From CAVSBT01 sp964609465 (GTDB lineage: Bacteria; Chloroflexota; Dehalococcoidia; DSTF01; JALHUB01): a stretch of 26,037 nt of DNA. Made by a program: the position numbers and the translations under genes. Shown one piece after another: positions 13,848 through 20,930 of the stretch. The stretch's first letter is position 1, and each line of letters opens with the position of its first letter. The notes under the pieces are model-generated. The model worked only from the letters and a program-made list of their open reading frames with translations. It did no database searches and was not told the DNA's origin. The stretch covers positions 1-26,037 of the forward strand of contig CAZSSQ010000011.1 of assembly GCA_964609465.1 (NCBI GenBank), in the 5' to 3' direction.

Positions 13848-14378
13848 ATGGAGATACGCGTCGGCGTCCTCACGGTCAGTGACAAGAGCTATCGAGGTGA
13901 GAGGCGCGACACCAGCGGCCCCGCCATCGCCGAGATGATGGCTACCATCGGCGGCCGCGTGGAGCACTACGAGGTGGTGCCCGACGAGCCCGACGCCATC
14001 GCCGGCCGGCTGCGCGCCTGGGCCGATGAGGAGGCCCTGGATGTGGTCCTCACCACCGGCGGCACGGGCCTCACACCGCGCGACGTGACGCCCGAGGCCA
14101 CCCTATCCATCCTCGACCGGCACGTGCCCGGCATGGCGGAGGCCATGCGACAGGGTGGCATGCAGAACACGCCTCTGGCCATGCTGAGCCGGGCCGTGGC
14201 TGGCGTCCGACGCCGCACCCTCATCATCAATCTCCCGGGCAGCGAGAGGGCTGTGCGCGAGAACCTGGCCTTCATCCTGCCTGCCCTGGCCCACGCCGTG
14301 GAGTCGTTGCAGGGCCGAACGGGGGATCACAGGGCGGCCGGCGCCGCCGTGGAGCGTCTTCCGGAGGGCGGTGCCTAG
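13848..14378 (+). CDS. moaB: Molybdopterin adenylyltransferase family protein (MoaB/Mog)
   Basis: Cytosolic MoaB/MogA-type protein (176 aa) of molybdenum cofactor synthesis, expected to bind molybdopterin and form the AMP ester. It begins VGVLTVSDKSYRGERRDTSGPAI (split by the serine-aspartate turn at residues 11-12). The family core LTTGGTGLTPRDVTPEAT lies at residues 68-85, and the second binding loop NLPGSERAVREN follows. Length fits the family. The start is the ATG at 13848, six bases after GGAG; an upstream in-frame ATG at 13749 lies before the predicted promoter and is rejected. The trmD start follows one base after the stop, an unusual pairing with a tRNA/ribosome operon. No other Mo-cofactor gene is in the window, so MoaB versus Mog cannot be decided. 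Confidence 0.9.
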   Translation: MEIRVGVLTVSDKSYRGERRDTSGPAIAEMMATIGGRVEHYEVVPDEPDAIAGRLRAWADEEALDVVLTTGGTGLTPRDVTPEATLSILDRHVPGMAEAMRQGGMQNTPLAMLSRAVAGVRRRTLIINLPGSERAVRENLAFILPALAHAVESLQGRTGDHRAAGAAVERLPEGGA

Positions 14379-14379
14379 G

Positions 14380-15171
14380 GTGCGCATCGATATCCTGACG
14401 CTGTTTCCGGAGGTGTTCCGCGGCCCTTTCGAGGCCAGCATCATCGGCCGGGCCGTGCAGGCGGGCCTGGTGCAGGTCTTCGTGCACAACATCCGTGACT
14501 GCGCCGAGGGCCGCCACAAGGTGGCGGACGACTACCCCTTTGGCGGCGGCCCTGGGATGGTCCTGAAGCCGGAGCCGATCTTCCGGGCCGTGGAGTCGGT
14601 GGCGGCCCAGGCGCCGCAGAGGGGCCGTGTGGTGCTGCTGACCCCTCAGGGCCGGCTCCTGAGCCAGTCGGTGGCCGAGGAGCTGGCGGGCGAGGAACGT
14701 CTGCTTGTCATTTGCGGCCACTACGAAGGGGTCGATGAGCGGGTGCGCGAGCACCTGGTAGACGACGAGATCAGCATCGGCGACTACGTGCTTTCGGGCG
14801 GCGAGTTCCCGGCCCTGGTGGTGGTGGACGCCGTCGTGCGCCGGTTGCCGGGTGCCCTGGGCTCGGAGGTGTCCCTGGAGGAAGAGTCGCACGCCGGGGG
14901 GCTTCTAGAGTACCCTCAGTACACCCGCCCGGCCGAGTTCCGCGGCTGGTCGGTGCCGGAGGTGCTCCTCTCCGGGCATCATGCCGAGGTCGCTCGCTGG
15001 CGCCGCCAGCAGAGCCTGCTGCGCACGGCGCGCCGGCGCCCTGACCTTCTGGGCCGCGCCGAGCTGGCTGATGGGGAGCGGCGCTGGCTGGAGGAGCGTC
15101 TGTCCGAGGAGGAAGATCTGCCTCTCGAAGAGGTTGTTGGGCGGAAGAAGACCAGGACGGCTTCGTCCTGA
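14380..15171 (+). CDS. trmD: tRNA (guanine(37)-N(1))-methyltransferase
   Basis: SAM-dependent trefoil-knot (SPOUT) enzyme (263 aa) that makes m1G37 in tRNAs and prevents +1 frameshifting. Signatures are RIDILTLFPEVF at the N-terminus, DDYPFGGGPGMVLKPEP, LLTPQGR, then VICGHYEGVDERV and DDEISIGDYVLSGGE in the knot. The C-terminal domain has LLEYPQYTRPAEFRG, VPEVLLSGHHAEV and WRRQQSLLRT. I choose the GTG at 14380 because it gives the family start MRIDILTLF; the GTG at 14371 would overlap moaB and sits too close to the GGAGGG at 14363-14368. A 6-bp hairpin (15154-15169) covers its last codons before rplS. rpsP and rimM, its usual upstream partners, are replaced here by moaB. Confidence 0.96.
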   Translation: MRIDILTLFPEVFRGPFEASIIGRAVQAGLVQVFVHNIRDCAEGRHKVADDYPFGGGPGMVLKPEPIFRAVESVAAQAPQRGRVVLLTPQGRLLSQSVAEELAGEERLLVICGHYEGVDERVREHLVDDEISIGDYVLSGGEFPALVVVDAVVRRLPGALGSEVSLEEESHAGGLLEYPQYTRPAEFRGWSVPEVLLSGHHAEVARWRRQQSLLRTARRRPDLLGRAELADGERRWLEERLSEEEDLPLEEVVGRKKTRTASS

Positions 15172-15186
15172 GAGCAGGATAGGCCA

Positions 15187-15537
15187 ATGGACGCCAAGAG
15201 CGCTGTCGAGCTGAAGGAGAACCCCAATATCGCTGGCTTCAAGCCCGGCGACACCGTGCGTGTCAGCGCCAAGGTGGTGGAGGGGGAGCGCGAGCGCACT
15301 CAGACCTTCCAGGGTGTGGTCATACGGGTGCGGCAGGGAGGCCCCGCTTCCGCCTTCACGGTGCGACGCGTCTCCCACGGGGTTGGAGTAGAGCGTACAT
15401 TCATGTTCCACTCGCCTCGCCTGGAGAAGGTGGAGGTCCTTCGAGAGGGCCGGGTGCGCCGGGCCAAGCTCTACTACCTGAGGGGTCTTACCGGCAGGGC
15501 CGCCCGCATCAAGGAGAAGGGGCGCGCGGCCAAGTAG
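15187..15537 (+). CDS. rplS: 50S ribosomal protein bL19
   Basis: Ribosomal protein (116 aa, normal length) at the 30S-50S interface. Residues from about 18 onward show the family pattern: FKPGDTVRVSAKVVEG, TQTFQGVVIRVRQGG, FTVRRVSHGVGVERTFMFHS, and RVRRAKLYYLRGLTGRAARI with a basic C-terminal end. AGGA lies seven bases before the ATG. It follows trmD by 15 bases, the classic trmD-rplS pair. After its stop an imperfect inverted repeat (CTCTCCC ... GGGAGAG, about 15545-15588) could form a long-loop hairpin, but it has no T-run, so I do not call it a terminator. Confidence 0.97.
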   Translation: MDAKSAVELKENPNIAGFKPGDTVRVSAKVVEGERERTQTFQGVVIRVRQGGPASAFTVRRVSHGVGVERTFMFHSPRLEKVEVLREGRVRRAKLYYLRGLTGRAARIKEKGRAAK

Positions 15538-15657
15538 GCCCTATCTCTCCCCGCGGGTAGCCCCAGGCAGGCAGGCGGAGGGAGAGAACCGTGGGGGTTC
15601 GGGTGCGAGCAGGCCACCGGCCCTCGCGGCCTTCCTATCTTTGTTCCTGGCGGAGCC

Positions 15658-18405
15658 ATGCCCTACGCTGAGGTGGCCGTCAATGCCGCCCTCCCTCACC
15701 GGCGCGCCTTCAGCTACTCGGTGCCGGAGGGGATGCGGCTGGAGGTAGGGCAAGCCGTCTATGTCCCCTTCGGCCGTCGTACCCTCCAGGGCATTGTCCT
15801 CGAGTTGCCGGAGGTCCCCTCGTACCCGGAGACACGTGACATCCTGGCGCCCCTGACAGAGGGGCCCATCCTCTCGCCGGCCCTGGTCGCCCTCGGGCGC
15901 TGGATCAGCGAGGAGTACCTGGCGCCCCTCTTCCTGTCGCTGGCCCTCATGCTGCCCCCGGGGTTCGAGCAGAAGCCCCTCACCTACGTCTCGCCTCTCG
16001 TCGGCGCTCAGGAGGCCGCCGGGCTCGACCTGTCACCCCGGCAGAGGGAAGTGCTCTCGCTCCTGCTGGCGGAGGGCCGCCAGGAGGTGGAGGAGCTGCG
16101 GAAGCGGGCGCGGGTCCCCGCCCTGGCCGCTATCGTGGGGCAGTTGGAGAGACGAGGGCTGGCGGAGCGGAGCTATGGCCTGGCGCCGCCGCGTGTGCGG
16201 CCCAAGGTGCTGGTCTACTACCGCCTGCTCGTCTCGGCCGAGGAGGCCCTCGCTCGCGCCGCGGCGCTGCCGGGCAGCCGATCTTCGCGCCGCGCTGAAC
16301 TCCTGGAGCGCCTGGCTGAAGTCGAATCTCTGCCCCCGGACGTTGCCCGGGGGCTGGCCGGTGGCGAACGCGGTCTGCGCGCTCTGGAGCGCGCCCACCT
16401 CCTATCTGTGGATGAGAAGGCGGGCGCCGTGAGCCTCTCGGTAGGGGCCGACCAGGCCCGGGCCGAGGCCGTGGTCCTGCGACGCACCGCCGTCGAGAGG
16501 TCTCAGGCCGCCGCCCTGCGGCTTCTGGCCGGTGAGGGCCCGTCGCTGGCGGCGAGCGTGGTGCGGGCCCGCACCGGGCTGACCACTGCTGCCGCCGCGC
16601 CCCTGGTCGAGCAGGGCCTCATCGCTGTCGAGGAGGTGCCGGTGGAGCGGGACCCTCTGGCCGGGCACCACTATCCTCGACGGCCGCCGCCGGTCCTGAC
16701 GCCGGAGCAGGAGGGGGTCTACCGCGCCATCGAGGAGGCACTGGAGGCCTCGGTCGGCGGCGACGGTGCTTCGGCAGGCTCAGCACACGGCGCTTCACCA
16801 GGCTCAGCACGCAGCGCCGCCTTCCTGCTGCACGGGGTCACCGGCAGCGGCAAGACGGAGGTCTATCTGAAGGCGCTGGCGAAGACGGTGGCCCTGGGCC
16901 GGCGGGGGATCGTCCTGGTGCCGGAGATAGCCCTCACCCCCCAGACGGTGCGTCGCTTCGCCGAGCGCTTCCCGGGCCAGGTGGCCGTCCTTCACAGCGG
17001 CCTCTCCGAGGGGCAGCTCTTCGACCAGTGGCACGGCATCCGCCAGGGCCGTTATGCCGTGGTCGTGGGGTCCCGCTCCGCCCTCTTTGCGCCCCAGCCA
17101 GACCTGGGCCTCATCGTCATCGACGAGGAGCACGAGTGGACCTACAAGCAGGAGCAGGTGCCCCGTTATCATGCCCGCGAAGCCGCCAGGAGGCTGGCCG
17201 AGCCAACGGGCGCCGTCCTCCTGCTGGGCAGCGCCACCCCCGACGTCGCCACCTACCAGGAGGCCCTCTGGGGACAGTACCGACTCCTCACCTTACGCCA
17301 GCGGGTGCGGCCCCTGGTGACCGCCGACGGTGCCGTCACGCTCTCCACCTCGGCGGTGCTGCCGCCCGTGGAGGTGGTGGACTTGCGGGAAGAGCTCATG
17401 GCCGGCAACCGCAGCATCTTCAGCCGCTCGCTGGCGCAGGAAGTTCGTTCCGTTCTCTCTGCCGGCGAGCAGGCCATCCTGTTTCTCAACCGTCGTGGTG
17501 CCGCCAGCTTCGCCCAGTGCCGCGACTGCGGCTACGTCCCCCACTGCTCGAGCTGCGCCGTGGCCCTCACCTACCATCGCCAGCAGGACCGCCTCGTCTG
17601 CCACCAGTGCAACCGGGGGCGGCGCATGCCCGCGACCTGTCCCCAGTGCCGGAGCCGCCGGCTGCGGCTGGTCGGAATCGGCGTCGAGCGGGTGGAAGAG
17701 GAGGCAGCCCAGGCCTTCCCGGGGGCCCGCCTTCTCCGCTGGGACCGCGACGTGACCCGCGGCCGGGGGGGCCACGAACGCATCCTGGCTCGTTTTCTCG
17801 CCCGGGAGGCCGATATCCTCATCGGCACGCAGATGGTGGCCAAAGGGCTGGACCTGCCCGCCGTCACCCTGGTCGGCGTGGTCAGCGCCGACGTCAGCCT
17901 TCACCTGCCCGACTTCCGGGCCGGCGAGCGTACCTTCCAGCTCCTGACGCAGGTGGCGGGCCGCGCCGGCCGCGCCGGTTCCGGCAATGGCAGGCGGCCG
18001 GAGCTGGGGCGCGTCGTCATCCAGACCTACACGCCCCAGCACTATGCGATAGCGGCTGCCGCCCAGCACGACTACGACTCCTTCTTCGCCCAGGAGATCG
18101 AGCTGCGGCGGCGCCTCGGCTACCCGCCCTTCCGCCGCCTGGCCCGGCTGGTCTACTCCCACACCAGCTCCGCCTACGCCTACCAGGAAGCGGCCCGCTT
18201 GGTGCGTGTCCTCTCTCGCGAGCGTGACACCCGCGGCCTGCCCGACCTGGAGGTCATGGGGCCTTCGCCGGCCTATGTCGCCCGGGTGCGCGGGCGGTAT
18301 CGATGGCAGGTGCTGGTGCGAGGGCGCCATCCGGCCGAGCTGCTGGCGGGCGTCGCCCTGCCCCAGAACTGGCTGCTGGACATCGACCCCATGAGCGTGG
18401 CCTGA
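15658..18405 (+). CDS. priA: Primosomal replication restart helicase PriA
   Basis: 3'-5' superfamily 2 DNA helicase (915 aa) that reloads the replisome at stalled forks. The N-terminal 3'-end-binding domain covers about residues 1-105 (starts YAEVAVNAALPHRRAFSYS, includes VYVPFGRRTLQGIVL), followed by a winged-helix-like region. Helicase motifs include Walker A GVTGSGKT (393-400), the DEEH box (489-492), LLLGSATPD, and GTQMVAKGLDLPAV and QVAGRAGRAG near the end. Eight cysteines between about 621 and 664 form the two zinc sites. It is longer than the E. coli protein (about 730 aa). Part of the excess is a Gly/Ala/Ser insert just before Walker A (residues 371-385) encoded by interspersed direct repeats. 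The ATG at 15658 gives the normal N-terminus, although its GGAG is only two bases away. Confidence 0.95.
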   Translation: MPYAEVAVNAALPHRRAFSYSVPEGMRLEVGQAVYVPFGRRTLQGIVLELPEVPSYPETRDILAPLTEGPILSPALVALGRWISEEYLAPLFLSLALMLPPGFEQKPLTYVSPLVGAQEAAGLDLSPRQREVLSLLLAEGRQEVEELRKRARVPALAAIVGQLERRGLAERSYGLAPPRVRPKVLVYYRLLVSAEEALARAAALPGSRSSRRAELLERLAEVESLPPDVARGLAGGERGLRALERAHLLSVDEKAGAVSLSVGADQARAEAVVLRRTAVERSQAAALRLLAGEGPSLAASVVRARTGLTTAAAAPLVEQGLIAVEEVPVERDPLAGHHYPRRPPPVLTPEQEGVYRAIEEALEASVGGDGASAGSAHGASPGSARSAAFLLHGVTGSGKTEVYLKALAKTVALGRRGIVLVPEIALTPQTVRRFAERFPGQVAVLHSGLSEGQLFDQWHGIRQGRYAVVVGSRSALFAPQPDLGLIVIDEEHEWTYKQEQVPRYHAREAARRLAEPTGAVLLLGSATPDVATYQEALWGQYRLLTLRQRVRPLVTADGAVTLSTSAVLPPVEVVDLREELMAGNRSIFSRSLAQEVRSVLSAGEQAILFLNRRGAASFAQCRDCGYVPHCSSCAVALTYHRQQDRLVCHQCNRGRRMPATCPQCRSRRLRLVGIGVERVEEEAAQAFPGARLLRWDRDVTRGRGGHERILARFLAREADILIGTQMVAKGLDLPAVTLVGVVSADVSLHLPDFRAGERTFQLLTQVAGRAGRAGSGNGRRPELGRVVIQTYTPQHYAIAAAAQHDYDSFFAQEIELRRRLGYPPFRRLARLVYSHTSSAYAYQEAARLVRVLSRERDTRGLPDLEVMGPSPAYVARVRGRYRWQVLVRGRHPAELLAGVALPQNWLLDIDPMSVA
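16768..16810 (+). repeat. Two 19-bp direct repeats inside priA
   Basis: GCTTCGGCAGGCTCAGCAC (16768-16786) and GCTTCACCAGGCTCAGCAC (16792-16810) differ at two positions and are offset by 24 bp, so the reading frame is kept. They encode a Gly/Ala/Ser-rich insert just ahead of the PriA Walker A motif. The TTCG-CAGGCTCAG core resembles a short interspersed repeat I remember from many G+C-rich bacterial genomes; that resemblance is from memory and untested. Confidence 0.8.
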
Positions 18406-18431
18406 GACGCCTGGGCGGCATGAGAGCGTGT

Positions 18432-18531
18432 NNNNNNNNNNNNNNNNNNNNNNNNNNNNNNNNNNNNNNNNNNNNNNNNNNNNNNNNNNNNNNNNNNNNN
18501 NNNNNNNNNNNNNNNNNNNNNNNNNNNNNNN
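18432..18531. other. Assembly gap (100 N)
   Basis: Exactly 100 unknown bases separate the end of priA (27 bases upstream) from the def leader. A round 100 is a common placeholder for a gap of unknown length, so the true distance, and any gene in it, is unknown. The base run just after the gap (GTCGAAGAC) resembles the complement of the CTTCGAC-CAGGCTCAG repeat type seen in priA, which could explain why assembly stopped here. Confidence 0.95.
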
Positions 18532-18575
18532 GTCGAAGACAGCGGGGTGAGGCATCGGATAGAATAATTGGGTAA

Positions 18576-18602
18576 GGGCGCAGCCCGCCGTGGCGGGCGC
18601 CC
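18576..18602. repeat. GC-rich palindrome upstream of def
   Basis: GCCCGCC (18583-18589) pairs with GGCGGGC (18592-18598), extended by GGGC (18576-18579) with GCCC (18599-18602) across a 3-base bulge. It is followed by CCTACAGGG. The element ends just before the strong def ribosome site. It looks like an interspersed intergenic palindrome, and in the transcript it would form a stable hairpin in the def leader. Confidence 0.6.
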
Positions 18603-18619
18603 CTACAGGGAGGTGACTT

Positions 18620-19183
18620 TTGGCCGTGCTGACTATTCGCGTTCTTGGGGACCCCGTGCTGCGCCGGAAGGCTGGCAGGGTGGCCAGGGTCGATGCGTCC
18701 ATTCAGAAGCTGATCGACAACATGATCGACACGATGCGCGCTGCGGGGGGCGTGGGGCTGGCGGCACCCCAGGTCGGACGGCCCCTGCGGGTCGTCGTCA
18801 TCGAGCTGCCTCCGTTGACGGAGGAGGCACGGGCGGCGGAGGAGGCGGACGGGCCCCGCGAGGAGGTCATTGTGCTCATCAACCCGCAGATCGTCCGTCG
18901 GTCAGGCCAGAGGCAGGTGACGGAAGGCTGCCTCTCCGTCCCCGGCTACTGGGGCGAGATCACCCGCTCTCTGAAGGTAGCCGCCAAGGGCCTCAACCGG
19001 GAGGGGCGCGAGGTTCGCATCAAGGGCGAGGACCTGCTGGCCCAGGCGCTGGAGCACGAACTCGACCACATCGATGGTGTCCTGTACATCGACTACCTGG
19101 AGAGTCCGGACCAGTTGGTGAAGATCGAGCCCGGGCGAGAAGAGGAGTCGAGGCTGTCCGAGCCGACCAGGCCAGACCTTTGA
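18620..19183 (+). CDS. def: Peptide deformylase
   Basis: Metalloenzyme (187 aa) that removes the formyl group from nascent protein N-termini. All three family motifs are present: GVGLAAPQ (residues 44-51), EGCLS with metal-ligand Cys104, and HELDH with His146, catalytic Glu147 and His150. The N-terminus LTIRVLGDPVLRRKA is typical. The start is TTG at 18620, chosen because GGAGG lies six bases before it; the GTG at 18626 would be 12 bases away. An insert rich in Glu/Ala (about residues 71-85) lengthens the central loop. fmt, its common neighbour, does not follow; the tRNA nucleotidyltransferase gene starts seven bases downstream instead. The promoter may lie in the assembly gap. Confidence 0.96.
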   Translation: MAVLTIRVLGDPVLRRKAGRVARVDASIQKLIDNMIDTMRAAGGVGLAAPQVGRPLRVVVIELPPLTEEARAAEEADGPREEVIVLINPQIVRRSGQRQVTEGCLSVPGYWGEITRSLKVAAKGLNREGREVRIKGEDLLAQALEHELDHIDGVLYIDYLESPDQLVKIEPGREEESRLSEPTRPDL

Positions 19184-19190
19184 GGGAGGG

Positions 19191-20741
19191 ATGAGGCCCC
19201 GGCAGGAGATCTTCGTTTCCCTGAAGCCCCCGGTTGAGGCGCTGGTGAGCGGGCTGGCTCACTGCCTGGCCCTGCGGGGAGCGTCCGCCTATCTGGCAGG
19301 GGGCTCCTTGCGTGATGCTATCCTCGGCCGCCCCATCCGTGATGTCGACCTGGCCGTCGGGGGTGACTCACTGGCCATTGCCCGCGCTGTGGGCGAGGAG
19401 CTGGGTGCCACCTACGTTCCTCTGGACCGGGAGCGCGGCATCGCCCGCCTGGTCTTCCCCGCTGAGGAGGACGAGGTTCGCTACGTGGACTTCACCCCTC
19501 TGCGGGGTGACATCGTCGCCGACCTGGCCTCCCGCGACTTTACCATTGACGCCATGGCCGCGGCCCTGCTCAGGAACCACCACCTGGAGCTCGTGGACCC
19601 GTTCGGCGGGCGCGAAGACCTGTCGAAGGGCCTCGTACGTGCTGTGACGCCCTCCGCCTTCGAGGCCGATGGCCTCCGCCTGCTGCGTGGCGTCCGCATC
19701 GCGGTCGAGCTGGGCTTCCGTCTCGACGCCTCCACCCTGATCTGGATGCGGGAGCGGGCGGGCTATCTGGAAGGCATTGCCCCCGAGCGCCAGCGCGAGG
19801 AGCTGGTGCGCATGCTGGCGACAGGACGGGCCTCCTGGGCCCTGCGCACCTTGAATGACCTGGCTCTCCTGGAGCGCATTCTGCCGGAGCTCGCCGCCGC
19901 CCGTGGCGTCGAACAGCCCAAGGAACACTACTGGGATGTCTTCGACCACTCGCTGGAGACGGTGGAGGCTCTGGACTTCCTTCTGGCCGAGCACCCGCCC
20001 CAGGAGACGCGCTGGGCCTCCTTCTGGCGTGAGCTCTGGGGGCCCCTGGGCTGGCTCCCCGGCGGGCACGACCACTTTCGGGAGGAGGTGTCGGAGGGGC
20101 ACCCGCGGCTGGCGATCCTGAAGCTCGGCGCCCTCCTCCACGATATCGCCAAGCCGCAGACCAGGACCGTGGACAGCAGGGGGCGTGTCCGCTTCTTCGG
20201 ACACGCGGCTGCCGGCGCCGGCATGGCCAGGGCCATCATGGGGCGCCTGCGCTTCAGCGCTCGGGAGACGCGCCTGGTGTCGCTGCTGGTGGAGGAGCAC
20301 CTGCGCCCCGGCCAGCTCAGCGGAGAAGGCGGGCCGCCCAGCCGTCGGGCCCTCTACCGCTACTTCCGTGACACCGGCGAGGCAGCCCTCGATGTCCTCA
20401 TCCTGAGCCTGGCCGATCACCTGGCGGCGCGCGGGCCACGGATGCGCGTCACCAGTTGGCGCAACCATGTCGCCTACGTTAACTACGTCATGGCCCGGCG
20501 CCATCTTGAGGAGAGCCTGGTGGAGCCCGTGCGGCTGGTCACTGGGCACGACGTCATGGAGACTCTGGGCATCGGGCCGGGGCCTGAGGTTGGCCGGCTG
20601 CTGAGAGCTGTCGAGGAGGCGCAAGGTGTCGGGGAAATCCATACCCGCGAGGACGCACTGACGCTCGTCCGCCGGCTGGCGGGCGCCGCCGTGCAGCAGG
20701 CAGGCGCAGAGGAGGCGCCGCCGGCGCCACGGCATTTCTGA
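19191..20741 (+). CDS. cca: CCA tRNA nucleotidyltransferase / poly(A) polymerase family protein with HD domain
   Basis: Class II nucleotidyltransferase (516 aa), expected to add or repair the 3' CCA end of tRNAs. The catalytic domain has AYLAGGSLRDAILGRPIRDVDLAV (residues 33-56, interrupted here only by naming) with Gly-Gly-Ser, Arg41 and the metal-binding Asp51-x-Asp53. RDFTIDAMAAALL and DPFGGREDLSKGLVRAV follow, then FEADGLRLLRGVRIAVELGF in the neck domain. A C-terminal HD phosphohydrolase domain shows LLHDIAKP (His317-Asp318), GHAAAGAGMA and a later EEHLRPG. HD-containing forms can also carry phosphodiesterase or phosphatase activity. CCA-adding versus A-adding specificity cannot be told by eye. 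The ATG at 19191 sits seven bases after def and directly after a GAGGGAGGG ribosome site. Confidence 0.9.
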   Translation: MRPRQEIFVSLKPPVEALVSGLAHCLALRGASAYLAGGSLRDAILGRPIRDVDLAVGGDSLAIARAVGEELGATYVPLDRERGIARLVFPAEEDEVRYVDFTPLRGDIVADLASRDFTIDAMAAALLRNHHLELVDPFGGREDLSKGLVRAVTPSAFEADGLRLLRGVRIAVELGFRLDASTLIWMRERAGYLEGIAPERQREELVRMLATGRASWALRTLNDLALLERILPELAAARGVEQPKEHYWDVFDHSLETVEALDFLLAEHPPQETRWASFWRELWGPLGWLPGGHDHFREEVSEGHPRLAILKLGALLHDIAKPQTRTVDSRGRVRFFGHAAAGAGMARAIMGRLRFSARETRLVSLLVEEHLRPGQLSGEGGPPSRRALYRYFRDTGEAALDVLILSLADHLAARGPRMRVTSWRNHVAYVNYVMARRHLEESLVEPVRLVTGHDVMETLGIGPGPEVGRLLRAVEEAQGVGEIHTREDALTLVRRLAGAAVQQAGAEEAPPAPRHF

Positions 20742-20930
20742 GTGTGTGGGCGGGATGAGGTCTTGACCTCGGCGGGTTTCCTGGCTACCGTCAAGGAGAT
20801 GAGCGTGCTGGAGGAGAGCCCGGTGCATCTGGTGCCGGAGCTAGACAGCGGTGCAGAGGTGGGGGCATCCTGGCGGCTGGCTCCTGAGAGGGGCGGCCGC
20901 CCACGGCGCAGAAGTGGCAGGGAGTCCTGA
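20742..20930 (+). CDS. Possible small ORF between cca and secD, no recognised family
   Basis: An open frame of up to 62 codons fills the spacer exactly: a GTG follows the cca stop directly, and its TGA overlaps the secD ATG by one base (TGATG), like true gene pairs elsewhere in the window. A better internal start is the GTG at 20805, with AAGGAG six bases upstream, giving about 41 residues. The product would be acidic in the middle and strongly basic at its end (Arg/Gly-rich), with no membrane segment, so it is not YajC. High G+C makes open frames common by chance; I rate it as unproven. Confidence 0.3.
   Translation: MCGRDEVLTSAGFLATVKEMSVLEESPVHLVPELDSGAEVGASWRLAPERGGRPRRRSGRES

Noticed and set aside
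15154..15169. Regulatory hairpin at the end of trmD
   Set aside because: AGGACG-GCTT-CGTCCT is a neat 6-bp stem, but it is short, fully inside codons, has no T-run, and such stems are frequent at this G+C content.
15538..15657. Intrinsic terminator after rplS
   Set aside because: An inverted repeat (CTCTCCC ... GGGAGAG) is present, but the loop is about 30 bases and no T-run follows.
17293..18702. Minus-strand open frame spanning the N gap
   Set aside because: It is kept open only by unknown bases, lies opposite priA and def, and has no recognisable domain.
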